From assembly GCF_014202695.1 (NCBI RefSeq), contig NZ_JACHHH010000013.1, forward strand, positions 1-64,000: DNA of 64,000 nt, read 5' to 3'. The notes beneath the pieces were generated by a model that was given only the letters and a program-made list of their open reading frames with translations, was not told where the DNA came from and did not search any database. This document shows positions 28,449 to 36,663 of this stretch, one piece after another. Origin of the DNA: Oribacterium sinus. Its GTDB lineage: Bacteria > Bacillota > Clostridia > Lachnospirales > Lachnospiraceae. Numbering within the stretch: position 1 is the first letter of the stretch; each line of letters starts with the position of its first letter. The position numbers were made by a program, and so were the translations under genes.

Positions 28449-28781
28449 ATGAGTCAAGTGATTGCCTTGGAACATCAAAGAGCAGATAGTCATGCAATGA
28501 TTTCTGAGGATAGCTTATGTGATTTAGCGGAAGTGTTTAAGGTCTTCGGAGATTCCACCAGAATCAAGATTCTCTACGATTTGTTTGAAGGAGAGAAAAA
28601 TGTGACGGAGATTTGTCAGGACTTGGAAATGAATCAGTCCGCCATCTCTCATCAGTTAAAGCTTCTTCGCACCGCCCGCCTGGTTAGCGGAAAAAGAGTG
28701 GGGAAAAGCATTCTCTACTCCTTGGCGGATGAGCATGTCAAGACCATCATCGCTATGGGTATTGAGCATATCGAGGAATAA
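28449..28781 (+). CDS. ArsR/SmtB-family metal-sensing repressor
   Basis: A 110-aa winged-helix repressor. The HTH is visible as FGDSTRIKILYDLFEGEKNVTEICQDLEMNQSAISHQLKLLR. The last helix, LADEHVKTIIAMGIEHIEE, carries the D-x-H...H-x2-E arrangement of the alpha-5 metal site in CzrA/SmtB zinc sensors. The N-terminal Cys pair of the CadC alpha-3N site is absent, which points to Zn/Co rather than Cd/Pb sensing. AAGGAGAGGA precedes the ATG at 28449. It should repress itself, the HMA protein and the ATPase through the upstream operator. Confidence 0.9.
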   Translation: MSQVIALEHQRADSHAMISEDSLCDLAEVFKVFGDSTRIKILYDLFEGEKNVTEICQDLEMNQSAISHQLKLLRTARLVSGKRVGKSILYSLADEHVKTIIAMGIEHIEE

Positions 28782-28861
28782 AAGACAGTAAGAAAATCAA
28801 AAGAACAAAAGTAATTCGCTTTTGGAAAAATGAAAAATCAAGATAGAAAAGAGGAGAAAAA

Positions 28862-29080
28862 ATGAAGAAGAAGTTTGAATGTGAAATTGATTGTGCAAAT
28901 TGTGCGGCTAAGATACAGGAAGCTATCGGAAAGATTCCGGGAGTACAGTCTGTAAAGCTAAACTTCATGATGCAGAAGTTTACCTTGGAGGCGGAGGATG
29001 ATCGCTTTGAGGAAATTTTACAGGAAGCCATCCGTATCGGAAAGACCATTGAGCCGGACTTTGCAGTAAAGGGCGTATAA
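28862..29080 (+). CDS. Heavy-metal-associated (HMA) domain protein
   Basis: A 72-aa single-domain metal carrier with ECEIDCANCAAKIQEAI (the metal-binding CxxC, Cys12 and Cys15). The ferredoxin-like betaalphabeta pattern is complete: GVQSVKLNFMMQKFTLEA and RIGKTIEPDF. The ATPase downstream lacks such an N-terminal domain, so this protein likely delivers metal to it in trans. GAGGAGAAAAA precedes the ATG. The 163-base gap that follows is rich in imperfect AGTAAAGTATAGAGTAGAAA repeats. Confidence 0.92.
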   Translation: MKKKFECEIDCANCAAKIQEAIGKIPGVQSVKLNFMMQKFTLEAEDDRFEEILQEAIRIGKTIEPDFAVKGV

Positions 29081-29243
29081 GAGTATAAGTCCAAAGCTTA
29101 CAGTACTATGAGTAGAGTATTGAAGCGGATTATCAGAGTAAGTACCGGAAAAGCAATAGTTTAGAGTAAAGTATAGAGTAGAAACAATATAGTAAAGAAG
29201 AGCAAAGCATAGAGTAGAAAAAATATAGTAAAGGGGAAATACC

Positions 29244-31280
29244 ATGTCAGAGAAACTTATTCGGGAAAGAAACAAGCTTCTTCTTTCCGTCATCTTATTC
29301 TTAATCTTATTGATTGTGGAAAAGACGGGGATTCTTCCCTTCCTTCCGGAGCATTCTCTTTGGTATCTTCCGCTTTATCTGATTCCTTATTTTCTCAGCG
29401 GCCTTTCCGTAGTAAAGGAATGTTTTCTGGGAATCAAAAACCGACGACCCTTTGACGAAGCATTGCTAATGACGGTGGCCACCTTAGGCGCCTTTCTTTC
29501 CGGAGAATTTGCGGAAGCGGTGGCGGTAATGGTCTTCTATCAGATGGGAGAGCTTTTCCAAAGCTATGCGGTAGGAAAAAGCAGAAAGTCCATTAAGGAG
29601 CTGATGGATATTGTACCGGAGCTGGCCCACATTGAAAGGGAAGACGGCACCGTAGATACCGTGGATCCGGATGAGGTAGAAGTAGGGGATATGCTTTTGG
29701 TAAAGCCGGGAGAAAGAGTGCCGGTGGACGGCATTGTCCGTCAAGGAGAAAGCATGGTAAATACGGCAGCCCTTACCGGAGAGTCCGTCCCCAGAGAGGT
29801 ATTCCCCGGAGAAAAGATTATTTCCGGCTGTATCAATGGAGAGGGCATGCTTAGGGTAGAGGCTTTGAAGGCCTTTGAGGATTCCACTGTTTCCAAGATT
29901 TTGGAGCTGGTGGAGGAGGCCTCCGAGAAGAAATCCAAGGCGGAGAACTTTATCACAAAGTTTGCCCGGATTTATACCCCGATCGTAGTATATTCGGCGT
30001 TGGCATTGGCTATACTGCCAAGCCTTGGCCTGTTCTTGGGAACAAAAATAGGCCTGGTGTCTCCGGAGTTTTTCGCAGCCCATCCTCCCCTTACCTGGTT
30101 ATATCGTGCCTGTACCTTTTTAGTAGTGTCCTGTCCCTGCGCCCTGGTGATTTCCGTGCCCCTGTCCTTCTTCGGAGGAATCGGTGCGGCTTCCCGAGAG
30201 GGTGTACTGGTAAAGGGCTCCAACTATCTGGAGCTGGTATCTAAATTAAAGGTTGTGGTGTCCGATAAAACAGGAACCCTAACCAAGGGAAATTTCGCCG
30301 TGCAGGAGATTGAGCCTTGGGAGGGAATTTCCAAGGAAGATCTTCTTCGCACTGCCGCTATGGCGGAAAATGGTTCCACCCATCCCATCGGGCTTTTCAT
30401 TCTCAGCGCCTATAAAAAATGGATGGAAGATTCTTCGAAGGCTAATGCTTCTCCGGAAGATGTCGTAGTAGAAAGTGATCCGATGAAACATTCTTCCGGA
30501 AAGGAAAGCAACAGTCTTCCTTTCCCGGAAAATACGGAAAATCGCAGCGGTGCAGGCTTGATTTCCATTGTGGAAGGGTGCAAAATCTTAGTGGGAAAGG
30601 CCAAGCTTTTAGAGGAAGAAGGCATTTCCGTACCACAGCAGGAGAAGGGAGCTGCCACCATTTGTCTGGTAGCAAAGGACGGTCAGTATCTTGGCAGAAT
30701 TTTGATTGCGGATGAAGTAAAGGAAAGCAGTAAGGAAGCAGTTTCGAAAATGAAGCAGCAGGGCATTGAAAATGTGGTTATGCTTACCGGAGACAGTACT
30801 CCTGTAGCGGAGGCGGTAGGCCGGGAGCTGAATTTGGACAGCGTTTACGGAGAGCTGCTTCCCGCCCAGAAGGTGGAGAAGGTAGAGGAAATTCTTTCTT
30901 CTTTAACAGAGGAAGGGGAAAAGCGCAATGGCTACCTTGCCTTTATCGGAGACGGTATCAATGATGCACCGGTGCTTTCCCGAGCGGATGTGGGCATTGC
31001 CATGGGCGCTATGGGCTCGGACGCTGCCATTGAAGCGGCGGATGTGGTGATTATGGATGATGATCTAAGCCGAATTCCTACCCTCATTGCCATTGGAAAG
31101 AAGACCATGAGGATTGCGATGCAGAATATCGTTTTTGCCCTTACGGTAAAGTTCCTGGTGCTCATCTTAAGTGCCGTAGGACTTGCCAATATGTGGGCAG
31201 CAGTATTCGGAGATGTGGGCGTAACTGTCATTTGCATCATCAATGCTATGCGACTGATTCAAAACCCGAAATCTATCTAA
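29244..31280 (+). CDS. Heavy-metal-translocating P1B-type ATPase (CadA/ZntA-like)
   Basis: A 678-aa cation exporter with transmembrane helices at the N-terminus, GESVPRE in the actuator domain, the membrane CPC motif (VSCPCALVIS, near residue 296) and phosphorylation site DKTGTLTKG (near 340). The SMAENGSTHPIG nucleotide-domain HP motif (STHP) and GDGINDAPVL follow. CPC with a C-terminal MWAAVFGDVGVT segment fits the Zn/Cd/Pb (P1B-2) class. The nucleotide domain carries a low-complexity insertion around 390-430. With the ArsR and HMA genes it forms a metal-efflux operon. Confidence 0.94.
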   Translation: MSEKLIRERNKLLLSVILFLILLIVEKTGILPFLPEHSLWYLPLYLIPYFLSGLSVVKECFLGIKNRRPFDEALLMTVATLGAFLSGEFAEAVAVMVFYQMGELFQSYAVGKSRKSIKELMDIVPELAHIEREDGTVDTVDPDEVEVGDMLLVKPGERVPVDGIVRQGESMVNTAALTGESVPREVFPGEKIISGCINGEGMLRVEALKAFEDSTVSKILELVEEASEKKSKAENFITKFARIYTPIVVYSALALAILPSLGLFLGTKIGLVSPEFFAAHPPLTWLYRACTFLVVSCPCALVISVPLSFFGGIGAASREGVLVKGSNYLELVSKLKVVVSDKTGTLTKGNFAVQEIEPWEGISKEDLLRTAAMAENGSTHPIGLFILSAYKKWMEDSSKANASPEDVVVESDPMKHSSGKESNSLPFPENTENRSGAGLISIVEGCKILVGKAKLLEEEGISVPQQEKGAATICLVAKDGQYLGRILIADEVKESSKEAVSKMKQQGIENVVMLTGDSTPVAEAVGRELNLDSVYGELLPAQKVEKVEEILSSLTEEGEKRNGYLAFIGDGINDAPVLSRADVGIAMGAMGSDAAIEAADVVIMDDDLSRIPTLIAIGKKTMRIAMQNIVFALTVKFLVLILSAVGLANMWAAVFGDVGVTVICIINAMRLIQNPKSI

Positions 31281-31304
31281 AAGAGAAGGAGAAGTCCTGA
31301 GCAA

Positions 31305-31928
31305 ATGGAGAAGAAACTGGATTTTTTTTATATCGGTGAGTCCTATGGGGGAAACCAGGATTGGTGTTTTGACCATATGATGCAGCTGGGGGGCTGTGGC
31401 GCTATTACCGCCTGCGACAGTTCGATTTATCTTGCCCTGCACCATGGAAAAAAATCTTTATATTCCGGGAATTTGGAAAAATTAGATCAGGACGAGTACC
31501 TTTATTTTACCGAAGAAATGAAGAAATACCTGCATCCCCGTTGGTCCGGCATTGATAAGCCGGAATTATATGTGGAGGGATACCAAAATTTCCTTAAGGA
31601 TCATCAGGAGGAAAATCTGATGATGACCATAGTTTCCGGAGAGGAAAATGTAGCGAAGGCGAAAGATTGTATTGTGGAGCAGATTGATAAGAATCTTCCC
31701 GTGCCGATTTTGGTCTTAAACCATCAGAATCAGGACTTGGATGATTATATCTGGCACTGGTTTTTACTGATTGGCTACCGATATCAGGGGGAAGACCCGC
31801 TGGCAGAGGGAAATGATTTTCAGATTCAGACCGTAACTTACTCGGAAGCGGCTTGGATTTCCCTGGAGGCGCTTTGGGATACAGGCTATAAGACCAAAGG
31901 CGGCTTGATAAAGTACCACTTACTATAA
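31305..31928 (+). CDS. Hypothetical protein, possible C39-like cysteine peptidase fold
   Basis: A 207-aa protein I do not recognise by name. Two segments look like a papain/C39-type catalytic pair: GNQDWCFDHMMQLGGCGAITACDSS (Cys31 after a Gly-Gly, with an upstream Gln18) and DDYIWHWFLLIGYRYQ (His near residue 149). No signal peptide or membrane segment is visible. GAAGGAGAAG precedes the ATG. It is 24 bases after the ATPase stop, so it is probably co-transcribed with the metal-efflux genes, but a role there is only contextual. Peptidase activity is inference from motif spacing. Confidence 0.55.
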   Translation: MEKKLDFFYIGESYGGNQDWCFDHMMQLGGCGAITACDSSIYLALHHGKKSLYSGNLEKLDQDEYLYFTEEMKKYLHPRWSGIDKPELYVEGYQNFLKDHQEENLMMTIVSGEENVAKAKDCIVEQIDKNLPVPILVLNHQNQDLDDYIWHWFLLIGYRYQGEDPLAEGNDFQIQTVTYSEAAWISLEALWDTGYKTKGGLIKYHLL

Positions 31929-32038
31929 AACATTAGAGCTAGAACTATAGTGTAAAAAGCTTATAGGACGATATGAGCTAAGTGGAGCCTAATATTTTTC
32001 GAAAATCAGCTCTGATACCGGATTATGTACATGAATAT

Positions 32039-32092
32039 AAACCACCCTACATCTTTGATTTACAAATCTGTAGGGCGGTTCATTCTTTTTTA
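32039..32092 (+). terminator. Intrinsic terminator of the metal-efflux operon
   Basis: Stem ACCACCCTACA/TGTAGGGCGGT (one G-U pair) with an AT-rich loop, followed by CATTCTTTTTT. Confidence 0.8.
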
Positions 32093-32200
32093 GAAGTGAA
32101 TGGAAAAAATAGTAAAGCGAATCTTCCTGTAGCGTGCCCGAGTTTAAGCCTATCCTGTCAGGAAGAGCTTACTGTTTTATATTCGCTTCTTTTTCTTCTT

Positions 32201-33085
32201 TTATAGCATCGATAATTCACCCAAAGCGATGAAGTTCTTCATTTCCTCCGTAATCCACTTGTCCTTATGGTAGAAGAGCTGGCGATACATCTGCATCTCA
32301 AAGTCCTGCACCTTCAGAAGTCGTAGGCTTCCGTTGTTTAGACTTTCCTCCACGGCATATCTAGGGAGGAAGGAAAGTGCTTGATTTTCTTTGATCAATT
32401 CGATAATTACATCCGGATTTCTGGTTTCAAAGAAGGGGCGTATACCCAAATGCCGGGAAGCCAATTCCTGCTCTAAAGCGTATCGGTAATTGGAATCCTT
32501 CTCCGTCAGGAAGAAGGGCTGGTTTAAAAGCTCAGCCAAAAGATATTCTTCCTTTTTCGGTAGCTTAGCATCTGTGGAAGCCACAAAAACGACAGACTCC
32601 GGCTCCTCTAAAGTCTTCTCCCAGTTCTGTCCGTAAACCTTCTGGTCGATGTAATAGGCCAAATCAATCTGGTTATGATCCAGCATCTCGTTCAGCTCCT
32701 TCGGTGTTCCGGAGCGAATTTCCAAAGCCACGGTAGGGTAGTGCTTATAGAAATAACTGACTACCTTCGGCAGTTTAAAGCTGAGTAAGGACTCCAAAGT
32801 GCCAACACGCAACCTGTGATCCTTTACTACGGCATTTCCCAACATCGCATGGACATCATCCACTTTTCGAAGGATTTCATTGGCATACATCAGAAACTTC
32901 CTTCCGGGAGGGGTTAATTCCACGTGCCTTCCTACCCGGTCAAAAAAGCGGGTGTTGAACTCCAGCTCTAATTGGCGAATCTGAATGGTTACCGCCGCCT
33001 GAGTGTAGCCCAGGGCTTCTGCCGCCTTGGAAAAGCTTTGTAATTCAACGATTTTTATAAAAGAATGCAGTTGTCTAATTTCCAT
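32201..33085 (-). CDS. LysR-family transcriptional regulator
   Basis: A 294-aa LysR regulator with an N-terminal winged HTH (MEIRQLHSFIKIVELQSFSKAAEALGYTQAAVTIQIRQLE). The effector-binding domain begins at about residue 88 (LRVGTLESLLSFKLPKVV). The effector is not predictable from sequence. GGAGGATAGACATC precedes the ATG. It is divergent from the uracil permease gene with a 427-base gap, so control of that gene or of itself is possible but unproven. Confidence 0.93.
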   Translation of the reverse strand: MEIRQLHSFIKIVELQSFSKAAEALGYTQAAVTIQIRQLELEFNTRFFDRVGRHVELTPPGRKFLMYANEILRKVDDVHAMLGNAVVKDHRLRVGTLESLLSFKLPKVVSYFYKHYPTVALEIRSGTPKELNEMLDHNQIDLAYYIDQKVYGQNWEKTLEEPESVVFVASTDAKLPKKEEYLLAELLNQPFFLTEKDSNYRYALEQELASRHLGIRPFFETRNPDVIIELIKENQALSFLPRYAVEESLNNGSLRLLKVQDFEMQMYRQLFYHKDKWITEEMKNFIALGELSML

Positions 33086-33409
33086 GATGTCTATCCTCCA
33101 CGCATTATCTTCTCAGTATATAACCAATATTCAATTTTTTGTTGAAAACGACCTATAAAATTTATTTCCGTTTAATGCAAAATATCTTATAATAAAAAAT
33201 TTTCCTATTGACTTATGTTTATTTTATCACAGAAGGAAGAAGGGGGAAAGGAACGCTTTTCTGAAGATTCTAAAAATTCTACGTATTTTAAGGCTATTCT
33301 ATCAATACATTTCAAGAGGAGACGAAAAAGGCCGAAAACCTGCCGGAGGCAAGAAGGAAAATAAGTAGGGAAAGAATAGTCTTCTTACAGAATGTATGGG
33401 AAAATAATT

Positions 33410-33438
33410 TTGACATAGTTAGAGTCGGAGAGTATGAT
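33410..33438 (+). promoter_or_regulatory. Sigma-A-type promoter of the uracil permease gene
   Basis: TTGACA, 17-base spacer, TATGAT. The rest of the 427-base divergent gap is AT-rich; I saw no purine riboswitch or PyrR-type attenuator in it. Confidence 0.7.
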
Positions 33439-33512
33439 AGGGAACGGCGTAAATGTACGAAGAAAATTGAATAGACTGAGATTCCCTGAGAATAGCTACA
33501 AAGGAGGCTAAA

Positions 33513-34922
33513 GTGGAGAAAATCAAAAATATCGGAGAAGAAGCTATTTACGATGCCAGAGTCTTGGGAAAAGGAAGGTTTGTGGTCTTAGGATTACAAC
33601 ATCTTTTTGCCATGTTCGGAGCAACGGTGTTGGTACCCTTGCTGACCGGCTTATCCATTTCCACCACCCTGCTTTTTGCGGGACTGGGCACACTTTTGTT
33701 TCACTTTCTCTCAAAGAATAAGGTGCCCGCATTTCTAGGCTCTTCCTTCGCCTTTTTGGCAGGGTATATGAGTATAGCACCCAATAAGGAGCCGGAGCTT
33801 CTGCTCTACGCCTGCTTCGGGGTAGCCTGCGCAGGACTGATGTATCTGGTGCTGGCCTTTCTCTTTCAGGCCTTTGGAGCCAACCGGGTTATGCGATTTT
33901 TTCCGCCGGTGGTTACAGGACCGATTATCATTGCCATCGGGTTAAACCTTTCCAAGTCTGCAGTGGAAAACTGTTCCAGCAACTGGGGACTGGCTCTTCT
34001 GGCTATCTGCGTAGTCATCTTTTGCAACATTTTCGGAAAAGGAATGGTGAAAATCATTCCCATCCTGCTGGGTGTTCTGATATCCTACAGCTTTGCGGCA
34101 GTTTTAGGCTTTGTGCCCTTTGACAGTATTAATGAAGCGCCGATTTTCGGCTTTCCGATAGACTATCACAGAACGGTTTTCTCCCTATTTACAGAGGGTA
34201 AGCTGGATCCGGCTCTACTTCTGAGCAGCAGCTTGACCATTATCCCCATTTCCTTTGCGACAATGATGGAGCATATCGGCGATATCTCCGCCATTTCCTC
34301 TACGGTAGGCATTAACTATCTGGAGGATCCGGGCTTACATAGAACCCTTTTGGGAGATGGCTTAGCCACAACGCTTGCTTCCCTTTTCGGCGCTCCTGCC
34401 AATACAACCTACGGAGAAAATACCGGTGTGCTGAGCTTAACCAAGGTTTATGACCCCAGAGTCATTCGTCTGGCTGCCTGCTTTGCGGTACTCCTTAGCT
34501 TCTGCCCGAAGTTTTCCGCGGTGATTGAAGCAATGCCTCAGGCCATTATCGGCGGAATTTCCCTGGTGCTATACGGCATGATTTCCGCGGTGGGTGTTCG
34601 AAATGTGGTGGAAACCAAGGTGGATTTTTCCAAGAGTAGAAATATCATCGTGGCGGCTATGATTCTGGTATTGTCCATCGGAATCAACTACTCCTCCGAG
34701 GGAGCCCTGCATTTTCAGCTCTTCGGTATCCAGATTGCCTTTTCCGGCATTGCTACAGGCTCTTTAGTAGGAATTTTGTTAAATGCCATTCTTCCGGATA
34801 AGGACTATGAATTCGCTGAGAATAAGCCTAATGACACCGGTGTGGATTTACAGATTTCTCAGGGAAGCAGTTTGCTGTTTGAAATTGCAACAAAATACGG
34901 TGACAAGGAAAAGAAGGATTAA
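33513..34922 (+). CDS. Uracil/xanthine permease, NCS2 family
   Basis: A 469-aa membrane transporter with about 14 hydrophobic segments. The family start LGLQHLFAMFGATVLVPLLTGLSISTTLLFAGLGTLLFH, PAFLGSSFAFL, PVVTGPIIIAIGLNLS and the transport motif MMEHIGDISAISS are clear. The later GAPANTTYGENTGVLSLTKVYD matches the uracil (UraA/PyrP) subgroup more than xanthine transporters. Translation starts at GTG with AAGGAGG six bases upstream. Single gene; repeat copy B follows directly. Confidence 0.93.
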   Translation: MEKIKNIGEEAIYDARVLGKGRFVVLGLQHLFAMFGATVLVPLLTGLSISTTLLFAGLGTLLFHFLSKNKVPAFLGSSFAFLAGYMSIAPNKEPELLLYACFGVACAGLMYLVLAFLFQAFGANRVMRFFPPVVTGPIIIAIGLNLSKSAVENCSSNWGLALLAICVVIFCNIFGKGMVKIIPILLGVLISYSFAAVLGFVPFDSINEAPIFGFPIDYHRTVFSLFTEGKLDPALLLSSSLTIIPISFATMMEHIGDISAISSTVGINYLEDPGLHRTLLGDGLATTLASLFGAPANTTYGENTGVLSLTKVYDPRVIRLAACFAVLLSFCPKFSAVIEAMPQAIIGGISLVLYGMISAVGVRNVVETKVDFSKSRNIIVAAMILVLSIGINYSSEGALHFQLFGIQIAFSGIATGSLVGILLNAILPDKDYEFAENKPNDTGVDLQISQGSSLLFEIATKYGDKEKKD

Positions 34923-34934
34923 AGACTGGAAAAG

Positions 34935-35132
34935 GACTGTAGTTTTTATAAAGATGCGCTCTAATGCAGTATAGGTCTATAATCGGGGCACGCTCCCGCT
35001 AACCTCGCCTTCGTAGCAGTACTAACTTCAAGCTTCGCTTTACTCGCTTTCAGTAAGTACTGACGGGCTCAGATTGCCCCTATTACAGACCTATACTGCA
35101 TTATTCGCTTCACTTATTGATTTTTACAGTCC
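34935..35132. repeat. Palindromic repeat, copy B (compact member)
   Basis: Ends GGACTGTA and TACAGTCC. It contains the inner module only: TAATGCAGTATAGGTCTATA, GGGGCACGCTCCCGCTAAC, the AGTACT-flanked centre and CGGGCTCAGATTGCCCC. The right end is followed by CTTTTT. It separates the uracil permease gene from the convergent 37-aa small gene. Confidence 0.9.
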
Positions 35133-35152
35133 CTTTTTGTGATTATACTACT

Positions 35153-35266
35153 TTACTCTGTCACCGCTTTTGGTTTATGTCCTGCCACCATAGCGTGTCC
35201 TGTGATAAAGCACATCACCATTCCAACAACTGCTACGACTGCCCAGAATTGATGTTTCTTCAGCAT
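35153..35266 (-). CDS. 37-aa small membrane protein (DUF6219-like)
   Basis: A short frame, MLKKHQFWAVVAVVGMVMCF..., with one hydrophobic helix (residues 6-24) and a basic tail ending KPKAVTE. AAAGGAGCTTTTAAC gives a good ribosome site. I recall similar short proteins annotated as DUF6219, but this is memory only. Function unknown. The codon pattern and ribosome site support a real gene. Confidence 0.65.
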   Translation of the reverse strand: MLKKHQFWAVVAVVGMVMCFITGHAMVAGHKPKAVTE

Positions 35267-35395
35267 GTTAAAAGCTCCTTTCTTGATGTACCCAAACCCT
35301 GTGTTGCTTTGTAGGGTATCCGTTGATGGGTGTAGTTCTAATTATTGTTCTCAAATCATAGCATACTTTTGCGAACCTTAAAAACATATCAAAGT

Positions 35396-36049
35396 TTATT
35401 TTTCCTTTTTTACGATATCGAGATATCTATACATACTGGCGGGAGAGCAAGACAGTCTATTTCCTACGGTTTTTATGGCACCTTTCATGGAGAATATGCC
35501 TTTTTGATAAAGCTGGCGTATAATATCAAGCTTTTCTGAATGACTTAGATCACTGAAAGGAAGGGACTTGTTTATTCTATTCAATATTTCATCTATAGTA
35601 TTTGAAATATTTTCCGAAAATATTGTTTGCTCATCATTACCCTTTATTTCTATGGAAATATTTTTGGATACATAATTATCCGGATGACATAGAGAAAAAA
35701 TTAGATTTGATAGTTCTTTGTATCGATTATCATCAAAGTTTATATTTAGCCCACCTACGACTTTGCAACTTTCATCTTTTATAAAAAAAGAAGAGGATCT
35801 CAAAATCTTGCCATTGGAGGAAAGCGCTCTATAATTTGATAGCCATGTTTCCTTGGCGGACTCTTCTCTTTGTAAAATACTTTTCATAGTTGGACTGAGC
35901 AGATCTCCACTTTTTCTGCCGCTGATATTTCCGTTAATGATATATAGGATTTGCTTTAGATCATATACTATAATTTCGTAATCAGGTCCCAGTACTGTAC
36001 CTAAAAAATCAGAAAGATCAATATATTTTTTTATATCCAATTCATTCAT
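35396..36049 (-). CDS. YheO-type PAS/HTH transcriptional regulator
   Basis: A 217-aa regulator with an N-terminal YheO-like PAS domain (DFLGTVLGPDYEIIVYDL, NGNISGRKSGDLLSP, SSSFFIKDESCKVVGGLNINFD). A C-terminal DauR-type HTH follows (LDIIRQLYQKGIFSMKGAIKTVGNRLSCSPASMYRYLD). I start at MNELDIKKY, which has GGAGCGATT upstream, instead of the longer frame beginning at 36091. It is divergent from the tryptophanase-like gene, and relatives commonly regulate neighbouring amino-acid catabolic genes, so it is the likely sensor for that locus. Confidence 0.88.
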   Translation of the reverse strand: MNELDIKKYIDLSDFLGTVLGPDYEIIVYDLKQILYIINGNISGRKSGDLLSPTMKSILQREESAKETWLSNYRALSSNGKILRSSSFFIKDESCKVVGGLNINFDDNRYKELSNLIFSLCHPDNYVSKNISIEIKGNDEQTIFSENISNTIDEILNRINKSLPFSDLSHSEKLDIIRQLYQKGIFSMKGAIKTVGNRLSCSPASMYRYLDIVKKEK

Positions 36050-36663
36050 AATCGCTCCAAATTCTGATATTTGTATGCTTTCAGCACACAAAAAATTTTA
36101 TAAAAACAGCTCTAATTTATTATAGCAAAACTTCATGCTCCTAAAATCGCTTTTTAAGCAAAATCACCAAAATGACAAATTTGGGGTATAGAGATAGATG
36201 AAAAAGAAATGAGAAAAAATTCTCAAGAAAATTCTCAAATATTATTTGCTGTAAAGAGATATAGGAAAACAAAGGCTTTTTTTAATACATCTATGCAGAA
36301 ACCTAGTGTAAAGGCAAAGAAAAATCCCATAAAATTTATCAAATCACTATTTTGTTATTTCTGAAGCTTTGTTTCAAAAGCCGATATTTGTACAAAATAC
36401 ACATAAATGCACTAAAATATCACTAAAAATAGCTTTTAATTAAACAATATTGACAGGTGATTAAAAGGGTGATAAATTATTCTCATAGCAATATGCTTAT
36501 AATAATATATGTAAATATATAAATTTTGGTTATTAAGCACATAGCAGCATGTTGGCTAAAGTAGTATTTCTATCTTGCTTCAAGGGATTGTAATACCGTC
36601 CGCCAGTCGTTTCTTACGATGACCGGGGTATCAAAATATATTTTTATATATGGAGGTATTAAA
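36050..36663 (+). promoter_or_regulatory. 614-bp divergent control region of the tryptophanase-like locus
   Basis: Very AT-rich. A promoter candidate is TTGACA (36450-36455), 17-base spacer, TAAATT (36473-36478). A 14-codon frame MLAKVVFLSCFKGL (from 36549) is the only leader-peptide candidate; it has no Trp and no recognisable TnaC motif. A short stem TCGT/ACGA with GC-rich flanks occurs at about 36608-36622. Direct repeats of TTCTCAA lie near 36218-36236. Confidence 0.5.

Noticed and set aside
31982-32206. 74-codon frame after the C39-like gene
   Set aside because: It spans the operon terminator hairpin and has no ribosome site.
36549-36593. TnaC-like leader peptide before the tryptophanase-like gene
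   Set aside because: The 14-codon frame has no Trp, no Pro stop context and no resemblance to TnaC.
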